Positions 35,286 through 45,784 of a stretch of DNA of 64,000 bases are shown here, in pieces (position 1 is the stretch's first letter; every line of letters starts with the position of its first letter). The stretch comes from Lepeophtheirus salmonis. Taxonomy: Eukaryota > Arthropoda > Copepoda > Siphonostomatoida > Caligidae. The position numbers and the translations under genes are program-made. Under the pieces are notes generated by a model, which searched no databases, was not told the DNA's origin, and worked only from the letters and a program-made list of their open reading frames with translations. The stretch lies in contig NC_052137.2 in NCBI RefSeq assembly GCF_016086655.4, positions 39,576,007 through 39,640,006 of the forward strand. The letters are read 5' to 3'.

Positions 35286-38200
35286 TCACATATCTAATAC
35301 TCCAAGCCCACTCAACATTTTTGATATTTTTCTTGGTTGAGGGATTTCTTTAAACTCCAACTCAATCTTCAGATGTGTCTCATCAATACCAGTATATTGT
35401 CCATGTAGAGTCCTGTTGAGTGTATATATTTTGAATTGATATAAATAATTTTTACAAAATAACTTTTTCATTTAATGCTCTTGACATTTTTGGTATAAAA
35501 TAGATTCCCAGCGACTAAATAACTTTCTTTTTTTTTAATAATGTTTGTATTTTATTTTTAGAATGATCTTTTTTTTCTTATTACTTTTCTGAATAAATAG
35601 TGTTCATATTTCATTTAACGATGTTTTGTTTTTTTTCTTTAGAAAAGAACATTTATTTTTTATCTTTAAAAGTACTTTTTCATTAAATAATAATCATAAT
35701 TCATAATCCTTTTTCTTTTATTAAAAAAATTATTAGTGTATAAATTGAATTTTTTATTTCATTTTAACCAGTTCAGGGTCCCCAGTCAAGAGCTCAGACC
35801 TGGAACAAGTACCCCCTCTAAAATATGCCCTGACCATAAAAATAATTGAAGAAACAAGCCTTACCAAGATTCATATCCGTTCACAAAGTTGTCTTTAAAG
35901 CATTTTCTCACATTTGCAGAAACCGGTGCAGTTATTTGATTTTTGTACGAAATAATTTTTAACTAAATGGACATTCAATACAATAACTTCTCATTCATTA
36001 ATAATGACAAAAAATAAAAAACTCACGGTGCAATCTGTATGTGGAGGAGCTAAATTAGGTAAATTAAGAATATGTGATGTAGTAAGTATTTTCATAGACT
36101 TTAATTCCTTGTTTATTGTAAATGGAGAGAAGTGAAGCTCTTTTAAGAAATTTTGTGCTGAAATGAGGTAAAATGAATATACGTAACTATAATTTTATGA
36201 TACAAACATGTAATTAAGTCTGGAATCGGGTACTCTATAGGAAAATTAATTGTATCAATTGATTCTAACTCAAATTCTTCACCATTTAGATGTAATTCGT
36301 CAGGTATTTTTGACTCTTTTGCAAAGGATATTCTGCAATGTTGGAAAAATAAATCAAATTACAATTAGGAATCATAAAAGTGGGTTAGCACAACTATCAC
36401 ACATGCAAATGATTACATAAAGATTTAAATGATATAAAACACCGTAATGTTTAAAAAAATAATAATAACGAGATCACCCTCACAAATTCATGTTTGAAGA
36501 AGAGTAGCTTAGCTGCCATGATGACGGTTCATTAAATCAGCCGCGGGCAGCTATGAGATGAAAGAAATAAAAAGAAACCCTACCGTATTTTGCAATAATA
36601 TTGGGAGGAATTACACCGATATTGATCCTCAATTCTACTCCGAGTCCAACAAGGACTTGCATTTATAACTCCACAACAAATACTTGGAGTACTAATTGTT
36701 GTCTCTTCAAGAAAAAGAATGACAGCTTTGGTATATAAAAAATACTTTTAAGACAGCAATTACAAAAAATACGCAATCTTCCAATTTCATATTTTTTTAA
36801 ACCTCTACGGTTATGTGTATCGACAATTTATTTTTTAAAGCATTGTATATTATATTCTTCAAACTTGAACAATTTTCCTTATCAAAATAAGGAGGTTTTG
36901 CTATTTAACATGTATCTTGCTTGCAGGAATGAAATGACCAAATTAGCACATAAATTATTAGTATGGCATTTTTTCCCCTCAAAACAATCAAAAATTTGAG
37001 TTACAGAACCTCTTTATTTTGTCAAGGAGAGTCGTTGAGGTTTGAAAGCTATATTATGCAAAGTTCTAAGAAATAAATTAAGTCTACAAGCACAATAGAT
37101 GTTGTTAAATAACTTATTTAAATAACTGTGTAATATGTTAGTAATATATTGATGTAGGATTATCATTTAACCTTACAAAGTAATATTTTTCCATACTTAC
37201 GAATGGGATAAAACTTTGGTAACTTCTTTTGTTATATCCCAATTAGTCAAAGCATATTCGGCAGTATCATTTTTAAAATTTAGTTTTGAAACAATATTTC
37301 TGAAAAGTTTAAAAGTTACTAACTAACAATAATTAATATTATATTAATAGAAAAAATAATTTTATTGAAGAGTTACTTGATAGTCTCTACTTCAGCATTT
37401 TCCCAATCAACATGGGCCTTGATCGCTATTGTTTCATAATTCAAACCTCTTATTGGTCGAACAGAACCTATAAGTTGAAACCAAGATTTCCATGGATGGT
37501 TTTTTTGCATCGGGTCATTACTGTAACAGTCTCCTATACTCAATCAATTAACAAGAGCAATTTTACATATTTTATAAAATTATTATTTTTTTAAACCATT
37601 ATTTCAATTCCAATACATACCGTTAATTTGGTACATAACTTTGCCTTCATAGTTAGGATCGGAGTAAATAGCCCAACCCCCTTTATTAACTTTATAGGTT
37701 GCAGCTTTTAAAGGGAAGCTATAAGAGCTGAATGATGAAGTATCTCTATTTAAAGCGATATAAGTATGTTTTCCAGTGTCTTCATAAAGCTTTGACTTAA
37801 ACCAAACATGATTATTTGTATCTACGCACCAAAAGGAATCTTCATGACACTCAATCTATTATAGTGAAGTATGACATTAAGAAAATATTTAATTAAACAG
37901 CTCAAAAAATACATGTTTGAAAACTATTTTCGAGTCTTTTTCTTGTTCTATTCGGATCCAGTGAGAGCCCTGATCTGAAGAGCTCAAACCTGATCTGTAA
38001 TAAATATCTCTATTTCCTGTTAAACCTAAAACAGTTTTGGGACCACCAAATATTTGTTGAAATCGACCATCCACTTTTACCCATCCTGTCCCTTCATTGT
38101 CAGGATCCATTGCTGTATTTAATCTATACCAAACTTCTTGATTTGAATTTATCCCCCAAACTCCACAATAGCTCACAGATAGTTGCTTTAAGCTCCCAGG

Positions 38201-39189
38201 AATAGTTTTCCATCCTGACCCTGATTAAAATTTACCTTAATATTATTTGTAGGCATAAATCAATCAAAGTAATACCCAAAACATTTTCAATGCAGGCTCC
38301 TTTTCGATACCATATTTTATCTTTATCGTCGACAGCCCATACATGTCCTTTGTTGCTCACGGATACCTTCAAATTGATATAATTTATTTAAAATAAGAGT
38401 GAAATGAATAACCAAATGTTAACTTTACATGTTTCATGGATTCTCCATCCACTGCCACCCATTCCTTTCCTCCAGGACTCTCTTTTCCTATTCCAACCCG
38501 AACACTAATTGAACCATTTCCATTAATTCCCCAAATAGTATTTTGTCCCACAGATAATTGTCTTAATCCACCATTCATTCTATTCCAAGATTCCCCACAT
38601 GAACTTTCACCAGGGTCTAATTTATTTGAACCAATTGTTCGCATCCACACACTGTCATCTTTTGCTCTAATTCCCCAGATTCCCCCCATGCCTACTGAAA
38701 CGGATTTCATAGCTTGATCTTCAGGACCACATTTCTCCCATTCAGACTCGCCTAATTGCATAGTTGAAATGGTGTATTTTTTTCACCTCTCTTTTATGAT
38801 TTATTACCTCTAAAATCTGTTGAACTATATACAAAAATTTGGGGACTTTTCAGGTCTGCAGGAAGAAATTTAGCGGAAAGGAAGTTAGATTCTCCACTTG
38901 GGATAACAGAATATTTCCCTTCTTCCAAGAACAATGGAGATCCCTTATTTTTTTTCATTTTTTTGTATAAAAATATATTAAATATATCACATATTTTATG
39001 ATAAATTTTAAAATATACCTGGCATTGTTCTTTTTCATACAGAATCCAAGGATTTCCACGCACAATAGCTGATGAAATCTTGGAATTAAAAGTTTTCTTA
39101 AGATTATTGTCAGACTCCATCAAAACATGTTCATTTCCTTCAAAATCAGGCTCAGAATAAATCCTTAATTCACCTTGAAGCTTTGCCAT
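35286..39189 (-). CDS. Crystallin-tectonin lectin with aerolysin-like C-terminal region, 12 coding exons
   Basis: Exons read 39189-39019, 38943-38808, 38751-38429, 38366-38276, 38220-37913, 37855-37621, 37533-37377, 37299-37201, 36332-36208, 36157-36027, 35962-35865 and 35412-35286. All introns are GT-AG and the phases agree throughout, giving 2001 nt and about 666 residues. Residues 1-100 are a beta/gamma-crystallin-like pair ('LRIYSEPDFEGNEHVL', 'GSPLFLEEGKYSVIPSGES'). Residues 103-395 hold six tectonin repeats with the family's WG(I)...vWyR pattern ('GIWGIRAKDDSVWMR', 'GVWGINSNQEVWYR', 'SFWCVDTNNHVWFKS'), enough for a six-bladed propeller as in tachylectin-1 and fish-egg lectins. Residues 400-450 hold another crystallin-like segment ('GGWAIYSDPNYEGK'). 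Residues 460-666 resemble the aerolysin/natterin fold: a Ser/Thr-rich amphipathic stretch, 'APPHTDCT', 'QITAPVSANV' and 'GQYTGID'. Probable role (inference): sugar-directed membrane-acting defence or toxin-like protein. No signal peptide follows the ATG, but an AG acceptor directly precedes it, so an upstream exon is likely. Exon 7's donor and acceptor are the least certain. No break or stop was found. Confidence 0.8.
36490..36545 (-). repeat. Family A fragment inside an intron of the lectin-type gene
   Basis: 'agcttagctgccatgatgac' plus 'ggttcattaaatcag' is the reverse of the family A end ('ctgatctaatgaaacggcat', 'gacagctaagct'). It sits in the intron between the exons ending at 37201 and starting at 36332, so the insertion is tolerated within the gene. 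Confidence 0.6.
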
Positions 39190-39200
39190 CTGAATATAAA
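39187..39200 (-). promoter_or_regulatory. Splice acceptor immediately before the predicted start codon
   Basis: On the minus strand the sequence is 'tttttatattcag' directly followed by ATG. A pyrimidine-rich tract ending in CAG suggests a 5' exon upstream (unplaced, beyond 39200). That exon could be untranslated or could carry an alternative start with a secretion signal. Confidence 0.55.
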
Positions 39201-39309
39201 AATAACCAAAATAAATATTAATTTTAATTTCAATTGAATCAATGAACAAAAAATTTAAGAAAAAAGATTATGAAGTAGTAAATGTCTCATGAAATTAAGA
39301 GAACATTAT

Positions 39310-39530
39310 TTATTTATGTTATACTTGCGATAGTACCCGGCATTGCTCTAAGTTGTTAGACGTCTTTTAAAAAAAATAGTTAAACTTTGTTTTATAAATA
39401 TAGAAGATAATTCTTCAAGAAATCCTTGAAGTAACTCCAAGTTTTTCATAAACACACTCAAATGTAAATACTCAATACATAGATGCTCTCTCCCCAAAAA
39501 TTATAACAGCTTGAGAAAATAAAATAAAAA
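39310..39530 (+). repeat. Repeat family G copy
   Basis: 'gatagtacccggcattgctc' is followed later by 'cataaacacactcaaatgta' and 'actcaatacatagatgct'. It lies just upstream of the lectin-type gene, where its promoter or first exon would be expected. Confidence 0.6.
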
Positions 39531-39534
39531 CTTC

Positions 39535-41490
39535 TTCAGATATCCGACAGCTTCAAAACTCGCACCTAAAAAATGTTTAGCACTAACAATGCTACATATT
39601 TAAAACCTATTTTATTTTATTATTTAAAAAACGCACTGAGCTATAGCTACGCATGCTTACAAGTAAAAACTAGAAAACCTTAGTGAGGAATCCTGCAATG
39701 AAACAAATCTTCCCATTTCCACCGATGGTTGCATTTAAACAACAGGAAATCTCAAAGCTATGATATGTAAGGCTAAAGTTCCGGAACTTTTAAGTGATAG
39801 ACCTAGCAGCTTATATGTGAGGCTCAAAAAGTGGAAAAAGGACAAATGCAATGGCTCCCATTTCTGGGTATTAGTAAAGAAGTCTGTGCTACTCAATCAT
39901 AAAATGTTGTACATATTTGTCATTTGGTTGACTGTGAGACAACTGGAGTATTTACTTGCTCAAACCCAACTGTGGAGCCCAATATATATGCCAAACAGAA
40001 AGAAAATTAAAAAACTGAGTGAAAGAACAGATAGAAAATTAAATCTTCCGTCTACACACGCTAGCTGTAAAAAATGAGTTCTCCTCAGACAATCAAAGTT
40101 AACAGACAGGCAGAAAACCTTACATCAAGAACATAAATTATCAGAATAAAATAATTATTAATGAATTAAGTTACTTTAATTCATAAACAAATTCATTAGT
40201 AGATTAATTTTAATTTAATTATCTCTATCATTTTATAACAATTCTATCAATTCAGTTCTTGTACATCTTTTTTTTTTTTTTTTTGCAACTAGAATTCTTT
40301 TTTAGTTTGTTAGGGGTACAGAAAGTATCATGAAAAAAAATTGCGTACGCCATTTGACTTAGTGACGTCATCCCTTATATGTCAAAACGGACATTTTACG
40401 GGAAGAAAAGATTTTTCGTTTACAAATATATTGAGGCAATAAGTGATCACGTGGCCTGTCGTTTCATTTAAAAAAAATGAACGGTAAATATAAGCAGATG
40501 AACTGAAAGAAATTAAAGATGGAACGTCTTATGGAAATTTTATAGAAAAGAATGCATGAACAGAAAAACTTCGAACGGATCCAAGCTTGTTTATTATGTG
40601 TAATATCTAAGTTTGAGAAAATAATCTACTAACTCAACATCAAACCAAATTGCAAATATAAATTAAATATATATTGTATTTTTCCCTGTCAAATTGTCTT
40701 ATCATCAAACCAAATTACCCTAAATGATAACTTCTTTCTGAAATAATTAAATATATGTCTTATTTTTGTCGTTTTTAATTTTAAGTTGACATTCCTGCAT
40801 TGTGAAATGTTCCTTTATAACAATTGAATATTTTTTTTAATACAAGTATAAGGTATACATTACCTAGGTAATTGTAATAATACTCTTAACAATTTGTAAT
40901 CTTGAGTAAATAATTTGAATATATACTAATTTCACGCCAAAAAGGAATAAAAAGAGACATACTGTAATCAATGTCGTAAAGTATTTTTAAAATTCTTGAA
41001 TACACATCCATCAAATACAATTAAGTGATCTTGTGATTGACTTGATATGTGTATATTTGATATATTTTTTAAATATATAGATTTATTGAAAAATCTAATA
41101 ATATGTCAACCTTCAAATATAAATGATGTGTTCAGTGAATTTAATCATCAATGAAGTTTAATGAAAATGATAATAATTTTTATTATCTTTCATTAAGGTA
41201 TTTAAACGTCATTGAGATTTACTACCTAAAGGTATATTTAAAAATGTTAAATATTTTTGTCAAACTGTTTTTGTGATAAGAAAATGATGAATGATTAATT
41301 CTTATTTTTTTTGTCCGTCATTCTAAGTTGCATTTATTTATTAAGCATATTATTCACTTATACATTTATTTACCAATCGTTATTAACATTGAGGAAGATA
41401 TTCAAATAATAATGATTAATTGATGATTAATACGGTTCTAAGCATAAAAGCCCCTTCCAATATCTCATAATACATACCGGTCCACAAGTT
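39535..41490. other. No supported gene
   Basis: An open frame of 105 residues (39760-40077, plus strand) is Lys-rich, has no recognised domain and is divergent from the lectin-type gene. I leave it uncalled. TGACGTCA occurs near 40363. The remainder is AT-rich. Confidence 0.4.
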
Positions 41491-41494
41491 CTGC

Positions 41495-41735
41495 AAGTTA
41501 AAATGGTTATTTAATGTTCAGGGAAGCGGTGGCAGAGACGTTGAACCTGCCCGGGGGTCCATTGAGATCCGGGGTACATTATAGGATATTATAAAAGGTA
41601 TTGTGTTCTTAGAAATACTGTGTCGGTGGAGTTTAAACTACTTTGAAGCCCAGCACTGCAGTTGTACAATCTGAGAGCTGTTGTGTACTTTTGGATATTA
41701 AAAGGGATCCATGATACTCAAGGAAATGGGTACAA
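41495..41735 (+). repeat. Second site of the ~120-bp minisatellite
   Basis: Two degenerate units carry 'ttcagggaagcggtggcag', 'gagtttaaactactttg', 'agcccagcactgcagttgta' and 'gtgtacttttggatatt', the same landmarks as at 19.56-20.2 kb. Confidence 0.6.
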
Positions 41736-41739
41736 ATGA

Positions 41740-42250
41740 TTTTTTATATATACTTCAATAGTTTGATTTCCCGAATATAATATAATTGCATTAAAATTGT
41801 ACACGGTCATATTGTCTTTCAATGAAATTACTATCAATCAAATTGCTTAAAATGATATTGCTTTGCAATGATATTATTCTCAACAATTTTGTCTCACAGC
41901 GTTAATGTACATCCCAATTTTACCTTGCAACGATATTACCCCCAATGATTTTGCCCACAAACTTTTTACCGGACATCATGATCATCAGAAGATTTTATTA
42001 ATGTTGAGGTATACATATTTATTTTGCTACTACATTTAAATTACTTTTACGTTGGATGCTGCTTTAGTAGACATCAACAGCAAAATTATCTATTATTAGA
42101 TATGCGTGTGCCAGGTGGTTCATAGAAATCTGAAAACTTACTAATTAAATAATTAATGAAGGTTAACTGATTGAAATTAATTCATATTTCGACATATAAA
42201 AGCATAAGCTATTAGTTACAAAAAAACAACAACTGAGCTTTCTACCAAGT
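41740..42250. other. No gene; short internal repetition
   Basis: 41780-41960 repeats a loose motif of 'attgcttaaaatgatattg' and 'tgcaatgatattattctcaa' type about four times. This is a weak local tandem with no coding frame. Confidence 0.4.
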
Positions 42251-42256
42251 CTACCA

Positions 42257-42842
42257 GTCGAGAAAATGGCACATGAACGTGATCGACAAATTTCCATTCT
42301 CCAAGCAGTTGGGTGTCTCCAGGACCACCATCTACGCCGTCAGCAAGTCTAAAACGTGGGAGAGGAAGATGGGGTCTGTCAAAAAGAACGAAGATGAGTT
42401 ATAGAAAAAAGCCCAGGCCAATCCCCTTAAGTCCATGTGGCCCATGCAAGAAATCTTGGTGTTTCATACTAGACTATCCAGAAAGCTATTAAAAAAAGTG
42501 GGGATGGAAAGAGCCTTGTGAGGGCGGAGAGGCCACTTTTGACAACAGCAATGAAAGAAACTCATCTCCTTTGTTGCAAGGTTCTTTTGAATGAGTCTTT
42601 TCAACTCTTTTTTGACACTTTTGACACCCCCTACAGCCTTGATACCAATTACATCGACTACACCTTTTGGTTCCATGCCGAGAGGAAGGTCTGCAGTGTT
42701 AGTCATCCAAACACTGAGGCCTTCAACCCCACCGTTATCCACCACTGGGATGACAGAGGACTACATCTGCAGTGTTTGCTAGGCCATCCACCACCGTCTG
42801 GAAGCCATAATTGCAGCTAAGGGCATCTATATTAATGATTAA
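42257..42842 (+). pseudogene. Tc1/mariner-like transposase with internal deletion
   Basis: The N-terminal helix-turn-helix is visible ('KQLGVSRTTIYAVSKSKTWE'), then 'LRAERPLLTTAMKETHLLC' (end of the second DNA-binding half). After a short jump at about 42600-42630 come 'PYSLDTNYIDYTFWFHAERK' (third catalytic block) and 'VCSVSHPNTEAFNPTVIHHW'. A further frame change leads to the C-terminal 'RLEAIIAAKGIYIND'. The region with the first two catalytic Asp residues has been removed. The sequence is otherwise well preserved, suggesting a fairly recent deletion derivative. Confidence 0.82.
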
Positions 42843-42849
42843 GTGAGCT

Positions 42850-43290
42850 CAGAAGCAAATCTATTTATTAGGTATGTTATAAAAAATATGTCTTTTTTTT
42901 TTTTGCGGAATATTGTGTTTTTTCTATTTATTTTTAATAAACAACAATGAACTTTAGCAAAACATGTTTGTTGTTAAATTGTTATTTCTTAGATCAAGTA
43001 GTCACACAGTTCTAATATATTAAGGGTATACTCAAAATGAGGTGTTGACAAACAGACAAATATACTAATTTTGTTTGATTAATATAGAAGAATGGATATT
43101 CATACATAAAAACACGTCCTTAATTGAATTGTACATCTCAATTACCAATTGAAAAGAAAAAATCTTTGATATTATGAATTTAACAAACATATAAGCAGAA
43201 GTGTATAAAATATGTCCTAGAAAGTGGGAGCGGCTTTTCTAGTTTGCGATCTGAACAGGTTTTTTTTTAATTTTCCAAAGCTGTTATCAT
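42850..43290. other. No gene recognised
   Basis: AT-rich flank of the Tc1-like derivative with a poly-T run. The outer end of that element may lie here, but no inverted repeat was found. Confidence 0.35.
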
Positions 43291-43299
43291 TCATGTTTA

Positions 43300-43520
43300 A
43301 TACGGGGAGTAGTACCCGGAATTTATTGTAATTATTAGGTTGTCGTCGAACAAACAAAATGTGTCTAAAAAATATAGATTATAACAACCCAAGAAATGAT
43401 CAATATTACACGCTGTTTTTTGTGAGTACACTCTCACTTAGTTACTCAATACATAGATATTCTTTTCTCAAGTATGAACCAATAATAATAAGAGCTAGGA
43501 AAAAATATATTAATAGGACC
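43300..43520 (+). repeat. Repeat family G copy
   Basis: 'ggagtagtacccggaattta' is followed by 'gagtacactctcacttagtt' and 'actcaatacatagatattc', matching the family's two conserved parts. Confidence 0.6.
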
Positions 43521-43639
43521 TGAAGAGCCAGGGAGTACTTGGATTATTGGATGAGCCGTAGCTACAAACCCTTTATCCGAAATGCTAGACACCTACAATG
43601 TTTCATTACTATTACTACACTGTTAAATTTTAGCTCAAA

Positions 43640-44540
43640 AATATGAATATGATATACATCAGGAACCGCTATATACAGTGCACCCTGTATACGCGCTCGA
43701 TGCTACATGGAAAGCAATGACAGGATATCATTAATATGCCTACATTACTATTTATTATTCTAAAATGACTGTTTTTCATTCAAACATACATATAAACTTT
43801 GCTTTATTAATATAGATTTGAAGATAGAACATCTAAGTTTAAACTAGAAACTAATACATGTGCTCATGAAAGTGAGTGAAAAATATTGAAGGGTTGCGTA
43901 GGGATTATAACTAGTAATGTAAATTGTGTGTTTTAGCTGGCCTGTGTTTTTTTCTTGGAATGGGTCATCTGAAGAATTTATTTAGCTATTACCGTTATTA
44001 TTTAACTCCCTGAGTAGTGAAGTTCATTTGGAATTACTTATATTCAAAACATTCGTGTGTGTGGATAATTGACGAAGAGTAGCTTTGAAGAATTCAAACT
44101 AGAATTGAAGATCAACGCCAGTGTAATTCTTGCCAATGTCTTTGTATATTTCCTTCCCCTTTCTCCCATGTCACAGCTGATTATAGCTGAAACTAATCAA
44201 ACGTAACGACAGGTAAGTTGCTCTCCTTCGAATTATTTTCCAAATTGTAAGGGTTACCATGTTGATTTTTGGTTTCTCTTCTTTTCACATACCCAAAATA
44301 CACATGATGTTCATCACTAGTTCTAAGTGTAAGTCCATGTAGGGCTTGGAGTGTGATTGAAGCTTGACTTCAGATTAGTTTCATACTATATAAATAATTG
44401 GATTTGTGTTTATTTTCTTCCAAGTACAGCTGCTTGCAACTGATCTAATGAAACGGCATGACAGCTAAGCTGTACGATCCTTCTTCTAATTGTCAGAATT
44501 ACCACGCTAATTTTCTGTTTCTCTTATTTTTACATCATGG
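43640..44540. repeat. Family A cluster (inverted start, then two partial copies)
   Basis: 43640-43690 is the family A start on the minus strand ('cagggtgcactgtatatagc'). 43930-44300 is a plus copy from 'ttttagctggcctg' through 'cagctgattatagctgaa' to 'gggttaccatgttgatttt'. 44425-44540 is a second ending with 'cagctgcttgcaactgatct' and 'catgacagctaagct'. This is a composite of three insertions or rearranged pieces. Confidence 0.55.
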
Positions 44541-44739
44541 TAGGAACTAATTTATGCATCACTGCATAAAAGTACTTACGTTCACAATTATAAACCCTTT
44601 GAAGTGTACATTTTATGGAGAGTAATGTTCATATTATTTTATTACTATTGCAAAAAGGTACGATTTCAAAGAGTATGTATTGATATCTTATGTATATATG
44701 TATAGGGGCCTACATCGAAGATTAGAGGAGACAATATAG

Positions 44740-44875
44740 CCTTACAGCTAGTCTCTAAATATTTTTGCAAGTACATGTCTATTGGCTACGGAAATATATG
44801 TCGTTAAATTAAAAGTATTGATTGTTCATATTTCCACGTTGCACTCGTTATGACCCTAAAGATTCTTCCACCCGA
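44740..44875 (+). repeat. Tc1-like element 3' non-coding end, solo
   Basis: 'ggaaatatatgtcgtt' and 'tatttccacgttgcact' follow the same order and spacing as the tail after the transposase fragment at 13.14-13.58 kb. No coding part is attached. Confidence 0.45.
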
Positions 44876-45158
44876 GAACCCATTTTTCAAAAATATCGTT
44901 TTAGATTAAACGGAGTGCCGGCCTCCTTTAGATGTAAAACGAATCAATATTTTGCTTCTTCCTCAGAGAACATTTTCTTGTGAACTGAGTCTTAAAGAGC
45001 TTGAATAAGACAAAATTTCAAATTACACTGATAGAAAATAAATATATTTATAAATTTCCCTTACTTTCAGATTCAGTAAAGTGCAGCAACTACATGATTT
45101 TCACAGGCATGGGGGGTTATTGCAGTTATTTACAATTTGCATGATTAGATCGATTTAT

Positions 45159-45350
45159 TAGTGCTGGGTTTCAGTCTAGAAATCCTAGACCAGTGTACAT
45201 TTTGTTGGAAATCATATTAAAAAAGTCGAATCTAGATTCGTTCCAATTTAAAATTCGATCAAGGTAAGTCCCACCAAAATAATCAGTCTTGATTAGTATC
45301 ATTTAAAATTTTGTCTCAAGCAATTTTGTAAATAAAATGCTATTTGTAAC
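45159..45350. mobile_element. Family D left part
   Basis: Starts TAGTGCTGGGTTTCAGTC, then 'aatcctagaccag', 'cgaatctagattcg' and 'cggtc'-like motifs. A possible partner end, 'gagttttaacactac', lies near 46438, but the flanks there do not form a target duplication. Confidence 0.5.
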
Positions 45351-45470
45351 TAATATGACCGAACTATGAATGATGTACTTGTATAATTACTTTTTTGGAT
45401 TTTCATGTCGTTGCAATGTTTCAAAACTCTTGTTGATATCAAAATAACCTCAACGAAGGTTGATTTAGAA

Positions 45471-45780
45471 CAGTGGTTCTCAAGTGGGAGTACACGTGGC
45501 CCTTTGGGTACTTGGAGGAGCTCCAAGATTCACTTAACATTTTGAAAAATATAAATATTTACAAAATAGTTTCAATTCAAAAGTCTTCTGCCACAAATTT
45601 AGGACATGCCCCTCCTGCCATCTATTGGGGGGAAAGAGAGTCAAGAGAAAGAAAATAATGATCGTTTAATAAAACAACAGTTTTGACACAATGTTTTATG
45701 TCGTTTTTGTTTTTTTTCGACTAAAAATATTTTGTAATGTTTAGGGGTACATGGCTAAGAAAACAATTATAGGTGGTTCA
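45471..45780. mobile_element. hAT-type end CAGTGGTTCTCAA
   Basis: CAGTGGTTCTCAAGTGGGAG followed by 'tacacgtggccctttgggt' is a very typical hAT terminus. A matching right end is only vaguely visible ('aggggtacatggctaag', then 'ggtggttcatc' near 45775). It is a decayed non-autonomous element. Confidence 0.5.
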
Positions 45781-45784
45781 TCAA

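Noticed and set aside
38436..38717. 93-residue plus-strand open frame
   Set aside because: Antisense to exon 3 of the lectin-type gene.
38794..39249. Longer start for the first lectin-type exon (from 39249)
   Set aside because: The added residues read through an intron-like AT-rich stretch ending in a splice acceptor. The crystallin block begins right after the ATG at 39189.
39760..40077. 105-residue open frame on the plus strand
   Set aside because: Unremarkable Lys-rich composition, no domain, no splice or poly(A) context. Kept as unassigned sequence.
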